The position numbers were made by a program, and so were the translations under genes. A DNA stretch of 56,458 bases from Burkholderiaceae bacterium (lineage in GTDB: Bacteria; Pseudomonadota; Gammaproteobacteria; Burkholderiales; Burkholderiaceae_E): the NCBI GenBank assembly GCA_024637155.1, contig JAGXFR010000033.1:1-56458 (forward strand). Direction: 5' to 3'. Within the stretch, counting starts at the first letter, position 1. Each line of letters begins with the position of its first letter. Below, in pieces: positions 1-10,370 of the stretch. The notes beneath the pieces are model-generated. The model was not told the DNA's origin and made no database searches. It saw only the letters and a program-made list of their open reading frames with translations.

Positions 1-1262
1 GCGGTCGCGGCAATCTCGGTGAAGCGAGCCAGGGTCGCCGCGTCGAGCGGGCGACTGGGTGGCAGCGCCACGCGCAGGGGATCGGTGTGCGCCCCGTTGA
101 CCTGGAACTCGTAGTGCAGGTGCGGGCCGGTCGCCCAGCCGGTCTGGCCGACGTAGCCGATCACGTCGCCCTGGCGCACTTTCGTTCCCGAGCGCAGGTT
201 CGCGACGAATCCGCTCAAGTGTCCGTAGAGCGTCTCGAGACGGTTGTTGTGCTGCACCTTGATCACGTTGCCGTAGCCATTCTGCCTGCCGATGTATTCG
301 ACGGTGCCGTCGCCGGTGGCGCGCACCCGGGTCCCGGTGGGGGCCGCGAAATCAACCCCGCGATGCGGGCGTTTATCGCCGAAAACAGGGTGCCGCCGGC
401 TCTCGGTGAAACCCGAACTGATCCGCGCGAACTCGATCGGATAGCGCAGGAAGCTCTTCTTCAAGCTCTTCCCGTCCGCGGAGAAATACTCGCCCTTGCC
501 GTCGTCGGCGTGATCGAACCGGATCGCCTCGAAGACGCGACCGTTGTTGCTCAGTTCCACGGCGAGCACCCGGCCCGCCGATGGTGCGGCGAGGCTGTCG
601 GCCTCCTGCAGCGTTTCGTAGCTGATCCGCAACCGGTCGCCCTTGCGCAGGTCACGCTGGAAATCGACTTCGCCGCCGAGAATGTCGGCCACCTGGCTGG
701 CGATCGAGTCCGGGATCCCGGCGCCATCGGTGGCGGCGAACAGGGACGACGTGATCTCGAGGTTGTGCATCTGCACGGTGCGAACCAGCGCGATGCGCTC
801 TTCCCGTGCTTGGAACGTGTCCGCAGCCGTGCGGTGCACGGTCAGTCGCTGCGCGCCGTAGGGGTCGATCGAGGAATCGACCGCGCCCAGCGGGTAATGA
901 AAGCGCTGCACGCGGCCGACGGAGTCGATCTCCGCGTGGACGATGCGACCCGCCTGGAACTGCAGCAGTCGACGGGCGACGGGATCACTCGCGATGAAGC
1001 GCGTGAAGGCCGGGTCGGTGGCGCCCAGGCGCCCGATCAGCGAGGCGACGGTGTCGCCGCGGCGGACACGGTCGCTCTGCACGACGCCCTCGACGGGCGC
1101 GGCCACTTCGTAGCGGAACTCGATCGCCTCGCGGACCATCAGCGGCGCGGGCAACTGGGCCTCGGGCAGCGGGGCGACGCCGAAGGCCGTCACGGCTGCA
1201 CCCAGCGCGAAAACGGCGGCAACGGCAAGAGCGAGAGGTCGTACGGCTTGTACTCGGGTCAT
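1..1262 (-). CDS. M23-family zinc endopeptidase (OapA/MepM-like), 3' end cut by window
   Basis: Predicted periplasmic peptidoglycan DD-endopeptidase. 420 codons are visible and the stop lies beyond the window edge. Residues about 8-26 form a hydrophobic N-terminal signal or anchor. A long middle region (about 45-280) contains the OapA/LysM-like part typical of MepM relatives. The C-terminal LytM domain has the HRGVDFA motif (His300, Asp304) and the HLHYEF motif (His381, His383), which supply the zinc ligands and catalytic histidine of active M23 enzymes. The start is ATG at 1262, giving the hydrophobic segment directly after a short basic stretch. The gene is divergent from tyrS, a common neighbour in betaproteobacteria. 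The exact cross-link cut cannot be read from sequence. Confidence 0.9.
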   Translation of the reverse strand, partial: MTRVQAVRPLALAVAAVFALGAAVTAFGVAPLPEAQLPAPLMVREAIEFRYEVAAPVEGVVQSDRVRRGDTVASLIGRLGATDPAFTRFIASDPVARRLLQFQAGRIVHAEIDSVGRVQRFHYPLGAVDSSIDPYGAQRLTVHRTAADTFQAREERIALVRTVQMHNLEITSSLFAATDGAGIPDSIASQVADILGGEVDFQRDLRKGDRLRISYETLQEADSLAAPSAGRVLAVELSNNGRVFEAIRFDHADDGKGEYFSADGKSLKKSFLRYPIEFARISSGFTESRRHPVFGDKRPHRGVDFAAPTGTRVRATGDGTVEYIGRQNGYGNVIKVQHNNRLETLYGHLSGFVANLRSGTKVRQGDVIGYVGQTGWATGPHLHYEFQVNGAHTDPLRVALPPSRPLDAATLARFTEIAAT

Positions 1263-1350
1263 CAGGATCCTGTGACTGCGGCAAAGACTGGCTGCGTCTC
1301 CGCTAGAATTCTGGGATGCGAGACGAAGACCCGGTGCAAAGCGCGGCCGA

Positions 1351-1365
1351 CGTTTCGACGAAACG
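1351..1365. promoter_or_regulatory. 15-bp palindrome in the M23/tyrS divergent promoter region
   Basis: CGTTTCG-A-CGAAACG is a perfect inverted repeat five bases before the -10-like hexamer TTATAC at 1371-1376, in the 148-nt divergent spacer. It could be an operator. No protein is implied by the sequence, and a good -35 box for tyrS was not found. Confidence 0.3.
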
Positions 1366-1410
1366 CCGAATTATACGCTGCACAATTGGCAGGAAGAAAA
1401 GGGTCAGGAA

Positions 1411-2637
<1,227 letters not shown>

Positions 2638-2671
2638 GAGAAGCCGGACGCGTGCGTCTCGCGCCTCGGCG

Positions 2672-3202
2672 ATGATTGCGCTGCTCCAGCGCACGAGCAG
2701 CGCGAGCGTCACGGTCGACGACGCGCTCGTCGGGCGGATCGGAGTGGGCTTGCTGGCATTGCTGTGCGTGGAGCGCGGCGACACGGAGCGCGAGGCGCAC
2801 GCCCTGCTGGCGCGCACGCTCGCGCTGCGCGTGTTTCCCGACGCACAGGGGCGGATGAACCGCTCGCTGGCCGACCTCGCCGCAGACGACGCGCCCGGGG
2901 GAAGTGGCGTCGCCCCGACGGATACGCAGGACCCGGACGCCGATGGCGGCCGGCGCGCGCGCGCCGGCCTGTTGCTGGTGCCCCAGTTCACGCTGGCTGC
3001 CGATACCCGCTCCGGGCGCCGGCCGAGCTTCACGGGTGCCGCGCCCCCCGACGAAGGGCGGCGGCTGTTCGCGCATTTGGTGGCGCTGGCACGCGCCCGT
3101 CACCCCGGCGTTGAGACGGGCATCTTCGGCGCGGAGATGGCCGTGGCGCTGGTCAACGACGGGCCGGTGACGATCTGGCTGCGCGAGGCGCCTGCCGCCT
3201 GA
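2672..3202 (+). CDS. dtd: D-aminoacyl-tRNA deacylase, with an internal insertion
   Basis: Hydrolyses D-aminoacyl-tRNA (and Gly-tRNA-Ala in known homologues), protecting translation from mischarging. The N-terminus MIALLQR and the C-terminal NDGPVT motif identify the family. At 176 aa it is longer than the usual 145-150, because a Gly/Ala/Asp/Arg-rich stretch of about 30 residues (about 70-98) sits before the first active-site motif. That motif reads PQFTL (Pro104-Gln105) instead of the usual SQFTL. The insertion and the Ser-to-Pro change make activity less certain than family membership. It follows tyrS on the same strand, a frequent pairing that fits a shared role in tyrosine charging quality. 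Confidence 0.9.
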   Translation: MIALLQRTSSASVTVDDALVGRIGVGLLALLCVERGDTEREAHALLARTLALRVFPDAQGRMNRSLADLAADDAPGGSGVAPTDTQDPDADGGRRARAGLLLVPQFTLAADTRSGRRPSFTGAAPPDEGRRLFAHLVALARARHPGVETGIFGAEMAVALVNDGPVTIWLREAPAA

Positions 3203-3287
3203 GGCGAGCGCAGGTCGCGCTGGACGGGGTCTTTGCCCGGGGCGGTCGCGCGGATTACACTGACCCTTCCGAATGAGGAGAAGAAAC

Positions 3288-3914
3288 GTGAAACTGCACA
3301 GTGATTCCTTTTCCGACGGCAATGCGATCGACGCCGCGTTCGCGTTCGGGAAAATCGATCCCAAACACCACGTCGGGCTGTCCACGAACCGCAACCCGCA
3401 CCTGGCATGGTCCGACGCGCCCTCGGGCACGCGCTCGTTCGCGGTGATCTGTCACGACCCCGACGTGCCCAGCCAGCCCGATGACGTCAACCAGGAAGGG
3501 CGCGAAGTGCCCTCGTCGTTGCCGCGTATCGACTTCTTCCACTGGGTGCTGGTCGACCTACCGCCGGATTGCACGGCGCTCGCCGCGGGCGAGTTCTCGC
3601 ACGCGGTCACCCCGAAGGGCAAATCGGGCCCCGCGGCCCTCCACGGCGGACGTCACGGAATCAACGATTACACGGGCTGGTTCGCCCAGGACCACGACAT
3701 GTCGGGCGACTACTACGGCTACGACGGGCCGTGCCCGCCGTGGAACGATTCGATCGTCCACCACTACGTGTTCACCGTGTTTGCGCTCGACGTCGCAGAG
3801 CTCGGTGTCACCGGCCGCTTCACCGGAGCGGACGCGCGCAAGGCGATGCAGGGGCACGTGCTCGCGCAGGCTTCCCTCACCGGAACCTACACGCTCAATC
3901 CGAGGCTCGCCTGA
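3288..3914 (+). CDS. YbhB/YbcL-family (PEBP, Raf kinase inhibitor-like) protein
   Basis: Phosphatidylethanolamine-binding-protein fold of unknown bacterial function. Diagnostic segments are NPHLAWSDAP, CHDPDVPS, FHWVLVDLP and the HGINDYTGW...YDGPCPPWND region that lines the anion-binding pocket. Length is 208 aa, longer than the roughly 158-aa E. coli YbhB, with extra residues after the DPDVPS motif. I chose GTG 3288 because GAGGAG lies seven bases upstream; an ATG at 3273 would put that ribosome-binding site inside the gene. No signal peptide is apparent, so it is probably cytoplasmic. It stands between dtd and a histidine phosphatase without an obvious functional link. Confidence 0.88.
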   Translation: MKLHSDSFSDGNAIDAAFAFGKIDPKHHVGLSTNRNPHLAWSDAPSGTRSFAVICHDPDVPSQPDDVNQEGREVPSSLPRIDFFHWVLVDLPPDCTALAAGEFSHAVTPKGKSGPAALHGGRHGINDYTGWFAQDHDMSGDYYGYDGPCPPWNDSIVHHYVFTVFALDVAELGVTGRFTGADARKAMQGHVLAQASLTGTYTLNPRLA

Positions 3915-3931
3915 GCGGGGACCCGCAGCCT

Positions 3932-4576
3932 GTGGCCGCCACCGAACTCATTGTGGTGCGGCACGGAGTGACCGCCTGGAATCGGGTCCGGCGCTTTCAG
4001 GGTCACACCGACATCGGCCTGGACGACGAGGGCCGCGAACAGGCCCGACGGGCGGGAATTCGGCTGCGCGAGCTGCCGATCACCGCCGTCTACGCCAGTG
4101 ATCTGGCGCGTGCGATGGAGACCGCCGCGCCCATCGCGCAGGCCCACGGGCTGCCGCTGCGCCTCGAGCCCGAGCTGCGCGAGCGCCACTACGGTTTCTT
4201 CGAGGGGCGGACCCACGACGAACTGAGCCGCGACCATGGGGAGTCCTTCGAGCGCTGGCGTGTCCGTGAGCCGGATTTTGCGCTGCCCGAGGGGGGCGAG
4301 TCGCTGCGCGCGTTCCATGCGCGGGTCACGCGCGTGCTCACGCGCATCGCGCAGGCCCACCCCGGGGTCACGGTAGCCGTGGTCACGCACGGCGGCGTGC
4401 TCGACTGTGCCTACCGACTGGCGACCGGGCTCGCGCTCGAGGCGCCACGCCGGCACCATCTGCTCAACGCGAGCCTGAATGCCATTGCATGGGACGGCGC
4501 GCACTTCACGCTGCGCGGCTGGGGCGATGTGGCGCACCTGGACGCAGCCACCGAAGACGTGGCGCCGGTCGGGTAA
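3932..4576 (+). CDS. Histidine phosphatase family protein (phosphoglycerate mutase-like)
   Basis: 214-aa cytoplasmic phosphatase of the branch-1 histidine phosphatase superfamily. The catalytic motif VVRHGVTAWN is at the N-terminus, and the second histidine is in VVTHGG near residue 150. The acid residue lies in ELRERHYGFFEG. Such proteins in this context are often annotated GpmB or CobC-like, but substrate cannot be assigned; I see no cobalamin genes nearby. GTG 3932 is the only sensible start because the RHG motif follows within 13 residues. Its last codons overlap a TAAAAT hexamer that may serve glyA. Confidence 0.88.
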   Translation: MAATELIVVRHGVTAWNRVRRFQGHTDIGLDDEGREQARRAGIRLRELPITAVYASDLARAMETAAPIAQAHGLPLRLEPELRERHYGFFEGRTHDELSRDHGESFERWRVREPDFALPEGGESLRAFHARVTRVLTRIAQAHPGVTVAVVTHGGVLDCAYRLATGLALEAPRRHHLLNASLNAIAWDGAHFTLRGWGDVAHLDAATEDVAPVG

Positions 4577-4618
4577 AATCATCGACTTTTGCCCGGCGCC
4601 GTGCGCCCAGGAGAAGAG

Positions 4619-5878
4619 ATGTTTGATCGGAACCGAACCCTCGACAAGGCGGACCCTGAAATCTGGGCGGCGATGCAGCGGGAAGTCCAGCGGCAGCAGG
4701 ATCACATCGAACTGATCGCTTCCGAGAACTACGCGAGCCCCGCGGTGATGCAGGCGCAGGGCAGCCAGCTGACCAACAAGTACGCCGAGGGTTACCCGGG
4801 CCGGCGCTACTACGGCGGCTGCGAGCACGTCGACGTGGTCGAGCAGCTCGCGATCGACCGTCTCAAGCAGCTCTACGGGGCCGAAGCCGCCAACGTGCAG
4901 GCGCACTCGGGATCACAGGCGAACCAGTCGGTGCTGATGGGCTTTGTCAAGCCGGGCGAAACCATCATGGGAATGAGCCTCGCCGAGGGCGGCCACCTCA
5001 CCCACGGCATGGCGCTCAACATGTCAGGCAAGTGGTTCAACGTCGTGTCCTACGGCCTGAACGCGCGCGAGGAAATCGACTACGACGCGATGGCGGCGAA
5101 GGCGCGGGAATCCAAGCCCAGGCTGATCATCGCCGGCGCGTCCGCCTACAGCCTGCGCATCGACTGGGAGCGTTTCGCCGAAGTGGCGCGCGAAGTCGGC
5201 GCGATCCTGATGGTCGACATGGCGCACTATTCGGGGCTGATCGCAGCCGGGCTGTACCCGAACCCGGTGCCGCACGCCGACGTCGTCACCTCGACCACGC
5301 ACAAGAGCCTGCGCGGACCGCGTGGCGGCTTCTTGCTGATGAAGGCCGAGCATGAGAAGACGATCAACTCGGCAATCTTTCCCGGCCTGCAGGGTGGGCC
5401 GCTGATGCACGTGATCGCCGCCAAGGCGGTGGCCTTCGGTGAGGCGCTCGCGCCCGAGTTCAAGGCCTACCAGCAGCAGGTGCTGGTCAATGCGAAGGCG
5501 TTGGCCGAAACGCTGATCGGGCGCGGACTGCGCATCGTCTCGGGTCGTACCGAGAGCCACGTGATGCTGGTTGATCTGCGCGCGAAGAAAATCACGGGCA
5601 AGCAGGCCGAGGCGGTGCTGGGCGAGGCGAACATCACCTGCAACAAGAACGCGATTCCGAACGATCCGGAGAAGCCGATGGTCACCAGCGGGATTCGGCT
5701 GGGTTCTCCGGCGATGACCACGCGCGGCTTCGAGGAAGCGGAGGCGCAGGAGGTGGGCCACATGATCGCCGATGTGCTCGAGCACGCGGACGACCCGGAG
5801 GCGATCGCCGCGGTGCGCGAGCGGGTCGGCGAGCTGACGGCGCGCTTCCCGGTCTACGTGGGCGCGTCCCACTACTGA
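4619..5878 (+). CDS. glyA: Serine hydroxymethyltransferase
   Basis: PLP enzyme that converts serine and tetrahydrofolate to glycine and methylene-tetrahydrofolate, the main one-carbon source. It has 419 aa, the normal length. The PLP lysine is Lys229 in [14 protein letters not shown], the same number as in E. coli. Other family blocks are [25 protein letters not shown] and the C-terminal [16 protein letters not shown] 4619 is preceded by AGGAGAAG; an upstream in-frame ATG at 4589 lacks this. Downstream lies the 758-nt non-coding region holding repeat element A, and the next gene is convergent. Confidence 0.98.
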   Translation: MFDRNRTLDKADPEIWAAMQREVQRQQDHIELIASENYASPAVMQAQGSQLTNKYAEGYPGRRYYGGCEHVDVVEQLAIDRLKQLYGAEAANVQAHSGSQANQSVLMGFVKPGETIMGMSLAEGGHLTHGMALNMSGKWFNVVSYGLNAREEIDYDAMAAKARESKPRLIIAGASAYSLRIDWERFAEVAREVGAILMVDMAHYSGLIAAGLYPNPVPHADVVTSTTHKSLRGPRGGFLLMKAEHEKTINSAIFPGLQGGPLMHVIAAKAVAFGEALAPEFKAYQQQVLVNAKALAETLIGRGLRIVSGRTESHVMLVDLRAKKITGKQAEAVLGEANITCNKNAIPNDPEKPMVTSGIRLGSPAMTTRGFEEAEAQEVGHMIADVLEHADDPEAIAAVRERVGELTARFPVYVGASHY

Positions 5879-5890
5879 GAGGGGGGCTCC

Positions 5891-6021
5891 GCGTCGGCGG
5901 CGTGCTGTCGTCGTTCGCGGGCTTGCGTCGTGGCGTGCTTGTCCTCAGGGTGCGCGGCCTTGCGTCGTGGCGCGCTGTCGTCAGGCTTGTGCGCGAGCGT
6001 TCGTCGTGGCGTGCTGTCGTC
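5891..6021 (-). repeat. Tandem array of about 34-39-bp units beside element A
   Basis: Read on the minus strand, four degenerate units begin with GACGACAGCACGCC or close variants. On the plus strand they end at about 5912, 5946, 5982 and 6021, giving spacings of 34, 36 and 39 bp. The array abuts the GTCC-type hairpin of element A. Similar arrays occupy the equivalent side of elements B and C. There are no spacers, so this is not a CRISPR. Confidence 0.75.
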
Positions 6022-6561
6022 AGGCGTCCTTGAGTCGCGGCTCGGGACCCGCTTTGTCAGGACGCCTGACCACATCACGCTTCGGAGCACGTCCGCGCAC
6101 GACCCAGCAAGTCGGCAAGCACAGCCCTCATGCGAACGACCGCAGCGCTTGCCATGCGACTGCCACGCTCAGGTCTCCCGCGAACATGGGAGCGGCGCAC
6201 CGCGCTCCCGCGTGCCCGATCGGCCCGTTATCCGATCGGGCGCGCGTCCGCCAGCGGCGCGCTGGGCACTGCAGTGGCGTGCACGGTTGAGTGATCGGTT
6301 CGTCCGTGATCACTGCGCCGGTGCTCCATGCGTCTTGCTTGCAGGCTCAAGCTGTTGCCGGCGGGCGGCCTCGCGGCGCGTGGCGCCCGGGTAACGAGCC
6401 GGGCGCCCGCCGCGAGACGCTTCGCTGTCACCGATGAGCGCGTGGAGCGCGGATCGTGACGCGACAACGCAGCGGCTGTTTGCGCGAGGAGTTGCCCGCA
6501 ATGCGGCGCGGTCAGGCCGATTCACAAAGCGGATATCGGGCCGCGACTGAATCGGCCTGAC
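6019..6561 (-). repeat. Hairpin-quartet repeat element, copy A (inverted relative to B and C)
   Basis: A 543-bp non-coding element between the convergent ends of glyA and the ThDP enzyme gene. Four hairpins occur: 6019-6070 (11-bp outer arms GTCAGGCGTCC, inner GCGG/CCGC, loop 6041-6048), 6214-6241 (10-bp GCCCGATCGG arms, loop 6224-6231), 6370-6416 (CTCGCGGCG and GGCGCCCGG stems, loop 6391-6398) and 6511-6561 (14-bp GTCAGGCCGATTCA arms, loop 6533-6540). The loop octamers are GTCCCGAG and ATAACGGG (minus strand), then GTAACGAG and ATATCGGG (plus strand). The rest of 5879-6636 shows no gene I would call. Confidence 0.9.
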
Positions 6562-6636
6562 GGCGGCGCCCCGCTCGGCAATCGGCGTGCTAAATAACCT
6601 CCGAAACCGCGCAAAGATCGCCGGCGAAACGCGCCT

Positions 6637-8385
6637 TCAGCGCGGTGGCTTCCCGCCCGCGCGCACCTGGTCGAGCGAGCGCCCGGGGCTGATCGCCTGC
6701 GGATCGATGCGCAGATCGATCAGGGCCGGGCGCCGGGTGCGCGCCATGAACGCGAGCGCGGCGGCGAGCGCCGCGTCGAACTGCCCCGTTTCCTCGACGA
6801 CCGCGCCGAAGCCGCCGAAAGCCTCGACGAACTTCACGAAGTCCGGATTGGTCAGCGACGAGCCGTAGACGTGCCCCGGGTATTCGCGTTCCTGGTGCAT
6901 GCGGATCGTGCCGTAGATGCCGTTGTTGAAGAGCAGCGTGAGGAACGGCGCCTTGTAGCGCACGGCGGTGGCGAGTTCCTGCGCGTTCATCAGGAAGTCG
7001 CCGTCGCCGGCGAAGCACACCACGCTGCGCGTGGGCGCGGCGATGGCCGCCGCGACCGCGGCCGGCAGCCCGTAGCCCATTGCGCCCGAAGTCGGCGCGA
7101 GTTGCGTGCGCAGCGGGCCGTACCGCCAGAAGCGGTGTGCCCACGTCGTGAAGTTCCCGGCGCCGTTGGTGACGATCGTGTCTGCGGGCAGCGCCGCCTG
7201 CAGGCTGCGCACCACTTTCCAAAGGTCGACCCGACCCGCCTCCGGCGAGGTGTCGAACACCGGCGGGCGGGCCTGCCACGCCTCGTATTCGGCCCGGGCC
7301 ACGGCACGGGCGCCGGCCCATGCCGACGCGTCGACCCGCACGTCGCGCAGCGCAGCGACGAACTCGGGCATGCCCGACTGGATCATCAGCGCCGCCTGGT
7401 AGACGCTGCCGAGTTCCTCGGCCCCGGCGTGCACGTGCACCATCGTCTGGCGCGGCACGGGCGCTTCGAAGAGCGTGTAACCGGAGGTGGTCATTTCGCC
7501 CAACCGCGGCCCGATTGCGATCACCAGGTCGGCTTCGCGGATGCGACGGGCCAGCTGCGGGTTGATGCCGACGCCGACATCGCCGACGTAGTGTGAATCG
7601 CGGTTGTCGAGCAGGTCCTGGAAGCGGAACGCGCAGGCCACCGGCAGGTCGTTGGCGTGCGCGAAGGCGCGCAGGTCGTCGCAAGCCGTCGTGCTCCAGC
7701 CGCTGCCGCCCAGCAGCACGAGCGGCCGCTGCGCGGCCGCGAGCAGCGCGTGCAGTCGCGTGATCTGCACGCTCGAGGGGGCCGCGCGCACGGGAGTGAA
7801 GGCCGCGGTCGGCGTTGCCTGCGCGGAGCTCGCGAGCATGTCCTCGGGCAGCGCCAGCACCACCGGTCCCATGCGCCCACTGGTGGCGACCTGGAACGCG
7901 CGGGCGATGTACTCGGGAATCCGATCGGCCCGCTCGATCTGCGCGGTCCACTTCGCCATCTGACCGAACATGCGCCGGTAGTCGACTTCCTGAAAGGCCT
8001 CGCGATCGGCGAAGTCGGAACCAACCTGTCCGATGAGGACCACCAGCGGGGTCGAATCCTGGAATGCGGTATGGATTCCGATCGAGGCGTTGGTGGCGCC
8101 CGGGCCGCGGGTAACGGTGAGCACACCCGGCTTGCCGGTGAGCTTCGCGTAGGCGTCGGCCATGAATGCCGCGCCGCCCTCCTGGCGACAGATCACGAAG
8201 CGGCAACGCTCGCGGTGCTGGTAGAGCCCGTCGAGCAGCGCAAGGTAACTCTCACCGGGCACGCCGAACACCGTGTCGACACCGTGGACCATGAGGGCGT
8301 CGGCGAGGATGTGCCCGCCGATGCGGGTGGCCTGGGCAGGTGTCTCGGGCGTGGGAACGGCGGCGGGGGACGCGGATGCGGACAT
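6637..8385 (-). CDS. Thiamine diphosphate-dependent enzyme (acetolactate synthase/benzoylformate decarboxylase-like)
   Basis: 582-aa three-domain ThDP enzyme. The catalytic glutamate that activates thiamine is Glu69 in ICRQEGGAAFMADAY. The ThDP/Mg motif begins GDGDFLMN at about residue 460 and ends with the NN pair about 28 residues later. The middle domain (GPRLGEMTTSGYTLF) is of the non-catalytic type. Family members decarboxylate 2-keto acids or condense them, and the sequence does not decide which. No small regulatory ilvH-like gene is adjacent, which argues against the biosynthetic acetolactate synthase. Start ATG 8385 is preferred: a start at 8493 would extend across the divergent ribD promoter region and add only a low-complexity Arg-rich tail. 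Confidence 0.85.
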   Translation of the reverse strand: MSASASPAAVPTPETPAQATRIGGHILADALMVHGVDTVFGVPGESYLALLDGLYQHRERCRFVICRQEGGAAFMADAYAKLTGKPGVLTVTRGPGATNASIGIHTAFQDSTPLVVLIGQVGSDFADREAFQEVDYRRMFGQMAKWTAQIERADRIPEYIARAFQVATSGRMGPVVLALPEDMLASSAQATPTAAFTPVRAAPSSVQITRLHALLAAAQRPLVLLGGSGWSTTACDDLRAFAHANDLPVACAFRFQDLLDNRDSHYVGDVGVGINPQLARRIREADLVIAIGPRLGEMTTSGYTLFEAPVPRQTMVHVHAGAEELGSVYQAALMIQSGMPEFVAALRDVRVDASAWAGARAVARAEYEAWQARPPVFDTSPEAGRVDLWKVVRSLQAALPADTIVTNGAGNFTTWAHRFWRYGPLRTQLAPTSGAMGYGLPAAVAAAIAAPTRSVVCFAGDGDFLMNAQELATAVRYKAPFLTLLFNNGIYGTIRMHQEREYPGHVYGSSLTNPDFVKFVEAFGGFGAVVEETGQFDAALAAALAFMARTRRPALIDLRIDPQAISPGRSLDQVRAGGKPPR

Positions 8386-8485
8386 GAGCGGTCTCGAACG
8401 AAATTCAGGGGATGCGTCGGAGTCTACCGCGATCGACGCGCGCGGGGCGCGTTGTCGCCTGCGGCTCGGTAGAATCCGGGGAGAC

Positions 8486-9640
8486 ATGTTCAACGAGACC
8501 GATCATCGCTGGATGGCCCGCGCCCTGGAACTCGCGGCGCTGGGCCTGTATACGGCGACGCCCAACCCGCGGGTCGGGTGCGTGATCGTGCGCGAGGGCG
8601 AACGCGTGGCGGAGGGCTGGCACCGTCGCGCCGGCGAAGCCCATGCCGAGATCGTCGCGATCGGGCAGGCGGGCGGTCGCGCCCGGGGCGCGGATGTGTA
8701 CCTGTCGCTGGAACCGTGCAGCCACTTCGGGCGCACGCCGCCGTGCGTCGACGCCCTCATCGAGGCGCAGGTCGGGCGGGTGATCGTCGCGATGGAGGAT
8801 CCCAATCCCCAGGTCGACGGCCGCGGTCTTTCGCGGCTGCGCGCCAGCGGCATCGACGTGCGTTGCGGCCTGATGCGCGAGGAAGCCCTCGAGCTCAACC
8901 GCGGCTTCTGGTCGCGCATGACGCGTGCGCGTCCTTGGGTGCGCCTGAAGGTGGCGGCCAGTCTCGACGGGGCGACAGCGCTCGCCAACGGGCAGAGCCA
9001 GTGGATCACCGGCGAGGCGGCCCGTGCCGACGGGCATGGGTGGCGCGCGCGGGCATGCGCCATCCTCACCGGAATCGGCACGGTGCGTGCCGACGATCCG
9101 CGTCTCGATGTCCGGCTCGTGGAAACTGCGCGCCAGCCGCTGCATGTGCTGGTCGACTCGCGGCTGGCGATCGATCTGGACGCCAAACTGGTGCGGAGCG
9201 GAAACCTGCTGATCGCGACCGCCGCGCAGGGTCTCGAGGAGAAGGAGCGCGACTTGCGCGATCGCGGTTGCGAGATCGTCCGGCTGCCGGACCCGCAGGG
9301 AAGGGTCGATCTGCGCGCCCTGATGGGCGAACTCGCGAGCCGCTCGCTCAACGAGATCCATGTCGAAGGCGGATTCCGCTTGAACGGCGCGCTGCTGCAG
9401 GCCGGCTGCGTCGATGAATTGCTCGTCTATCTGGCGCCGTCGCTGCTGGGTCCGGCGCAGGGCATGTTCGCGCTCGAACCGCTCGAGCGGCTCGAAGATC
9501 GGGTCGCGCTGCGCATCGTCTCGGCGACGCCCGTGGGCGCGGACCTGCGCATCGTGGCGCGCCTGGCGGACGAGGGCGCGGCGGATGATGGGACCGCGTG
9601 CGGGCCGGAGGGGCCGCGCGGACCGGTACCCGCGTCCTGA
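8486..9640 (+). CDS. ribD: Bifunctional riboflavin deaminase/reductase RibD
   Basis: Catalyses two successive riboflavin steps: deamination of the pyrimidine released by GTP cyclohydrolase II and NADPH reduction of its ribosyl chain. 384 aa. The deaminase domain (1-145) has HAE at 53-55 and PCSHFGRTPPC with zinc cysteines Cys78 and Cys87. The reductase domain follows, with EGGFRLNGALLQAGCVDEL near the C-terminus. ATG 8486 lies just behind GGGGAGA. The promoter region is shared with the divergent ThDP enzyme. It heads the riboflavin cluster; ribE follows 68 nt later. Confidence 0.96.
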   Translation: MFNETDHRWMARALELAALGLYTATPNPRVGCVIVREGERVAEGWHRRAGEAHAEIVAIGQAGGRARGADVYLSLEPCSHFGRTPPCVDALIEAQVGRVIVAMEDPNPQVDGRGLSRLRASGIDVRCGLMREEALELNRGFWSRMTRARPWVRLKVAASLDGATALANGQSQWITGEAARADGHGWRARACAILTGIGTVRADDPRLDVRLVETARQPLHVLVDSRLAIDLDAKLVRSGNLLIATAAQGLEEKERDLRDRGCEIVRLPDPQGRVDLRALMGELASRSLNEIHVEGGFRLNGALLQAGCVDELLVYLAPSLLGPAQGMFALEPLERLEDRVALRIVSATPVGADLRIVARLADEGAADDGTACGPEGPRGPVPAS

Positions 9641-9660
9641 GGCGCGCAGCATGGAAGGTT

Positions 9661-9678
9661 GCCCGGCGTCTGCCGGGC
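9661..9678 (+). other. Hairpin in the ribD-ribE spacer
   Basis: GCCCGGC-GTCT-GCCGGGC is a perfect 7-bp stem with a four-base loop, 30 nt before the ribE start. No U-run follows, so it is not a standard terminator. It might adjust expression of the two cistrons. No FMN riboswitch is seen. Confidence 0.4.
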
Positions 9679-9708
9679 GCAGTGGAACCAGGGCTCGGAG
9701 GAGGGCAG

Positions 9709-10359
9709 ATGTTCACGGGAATCGTTGCGACGTGTGGCCGGATCGAAAGGGTCGAGCCGCTGTCGGGCAGGGCGCAGGGTGAGACGGCAACCGATGAGGC
9801 CACGGGCCTTCGCCTGACCGTCGAGGCCGGCGCCCTCGGCGTCGACGACCTGGGGATCGGGGATTCCATCGCGATCCAGGGCGCCTGCATGACCGCGGTG
9901 GCGATCGACGGGAACCGCTTCGTCGTCGAAGTCTCGGGCGAGAGCCTGTCGAAGACCGTCGGGCTCGATCGGCCCGGCCCGGTGAACCTCGAGAAGGCGA
10001 TGCGCCTCGCGGATCGCGTCGGCGGTCACCTGGTCACCGGGCACGTCGACGGGCTGGGCGAGGTGGTCCGCTTCGAACCGGTGGGCGAGAGCTGGATCCT
10101 GGAGATTCGCGTCGCCGCGTCGCTGGCGCGTTTTTTCGCCTACAAGGGCTCGGCCTGCGTCAACGGGGTGAGTCTCACCGTCAACGAGGTCGAGGACCGA
10201 GCGGACGGAACCGTGTTCTCGATCAACTTGATCCCGCACACCATGGCGGTGACCACGCTGGGCACCCTCGCGGTGGGCGACCGCGTGAACCTGGAGGTGG
10301 ACCTGATCGCGCGCTACGTGGAACGCATGCTCGGCGCGACGCAACTGCCGGGGCGCTGA
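9709..10359 (+). CDS. ribE: Riboflavin synthase, alpha subunit
   Basis: Dismutates two molecules of dimethyl-ribityllumazine to riboflavin, the last step of the pathway. 216 aa with the expected internal duplication: MFTGIVATCGRIE at the N-terminus opens the first lumazine-binding barrel, and GGHLVTGHVDGLGEVVRF opens the second near residue 100. CVNGVSLTVNEV is a conserved block of the second barrel. The ATG at 9709 is preceded by a strong GGAGGAGGG ribosome-binding site, which excludes longer in-frame forms. It works with RibH, encoded at 12084-12608. The same protein is called RibC in some nomenclatures. Confidence 0.96.
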   Translation: MFTGIVATCGRIERVEPLSGRAQGETATDEATGLRLTVEAGALGVDDLGIGDSIAIQGACMTAVAIDGNRFVVEVSGESLSKTVGLDRPGPVNLEKAMRLADRVGGHLVTGHVDGLGEVVRFEPVGESWILEIRVAASLARFFAYKGSACVNGVSLTVNEVEDRADGTVFSINLIPHTMAVTTLGTLAVGDRVNLEVDLIARYVERMLGATQLPGR

Positions 10360-10370
10360 GCGCGGGGGGC

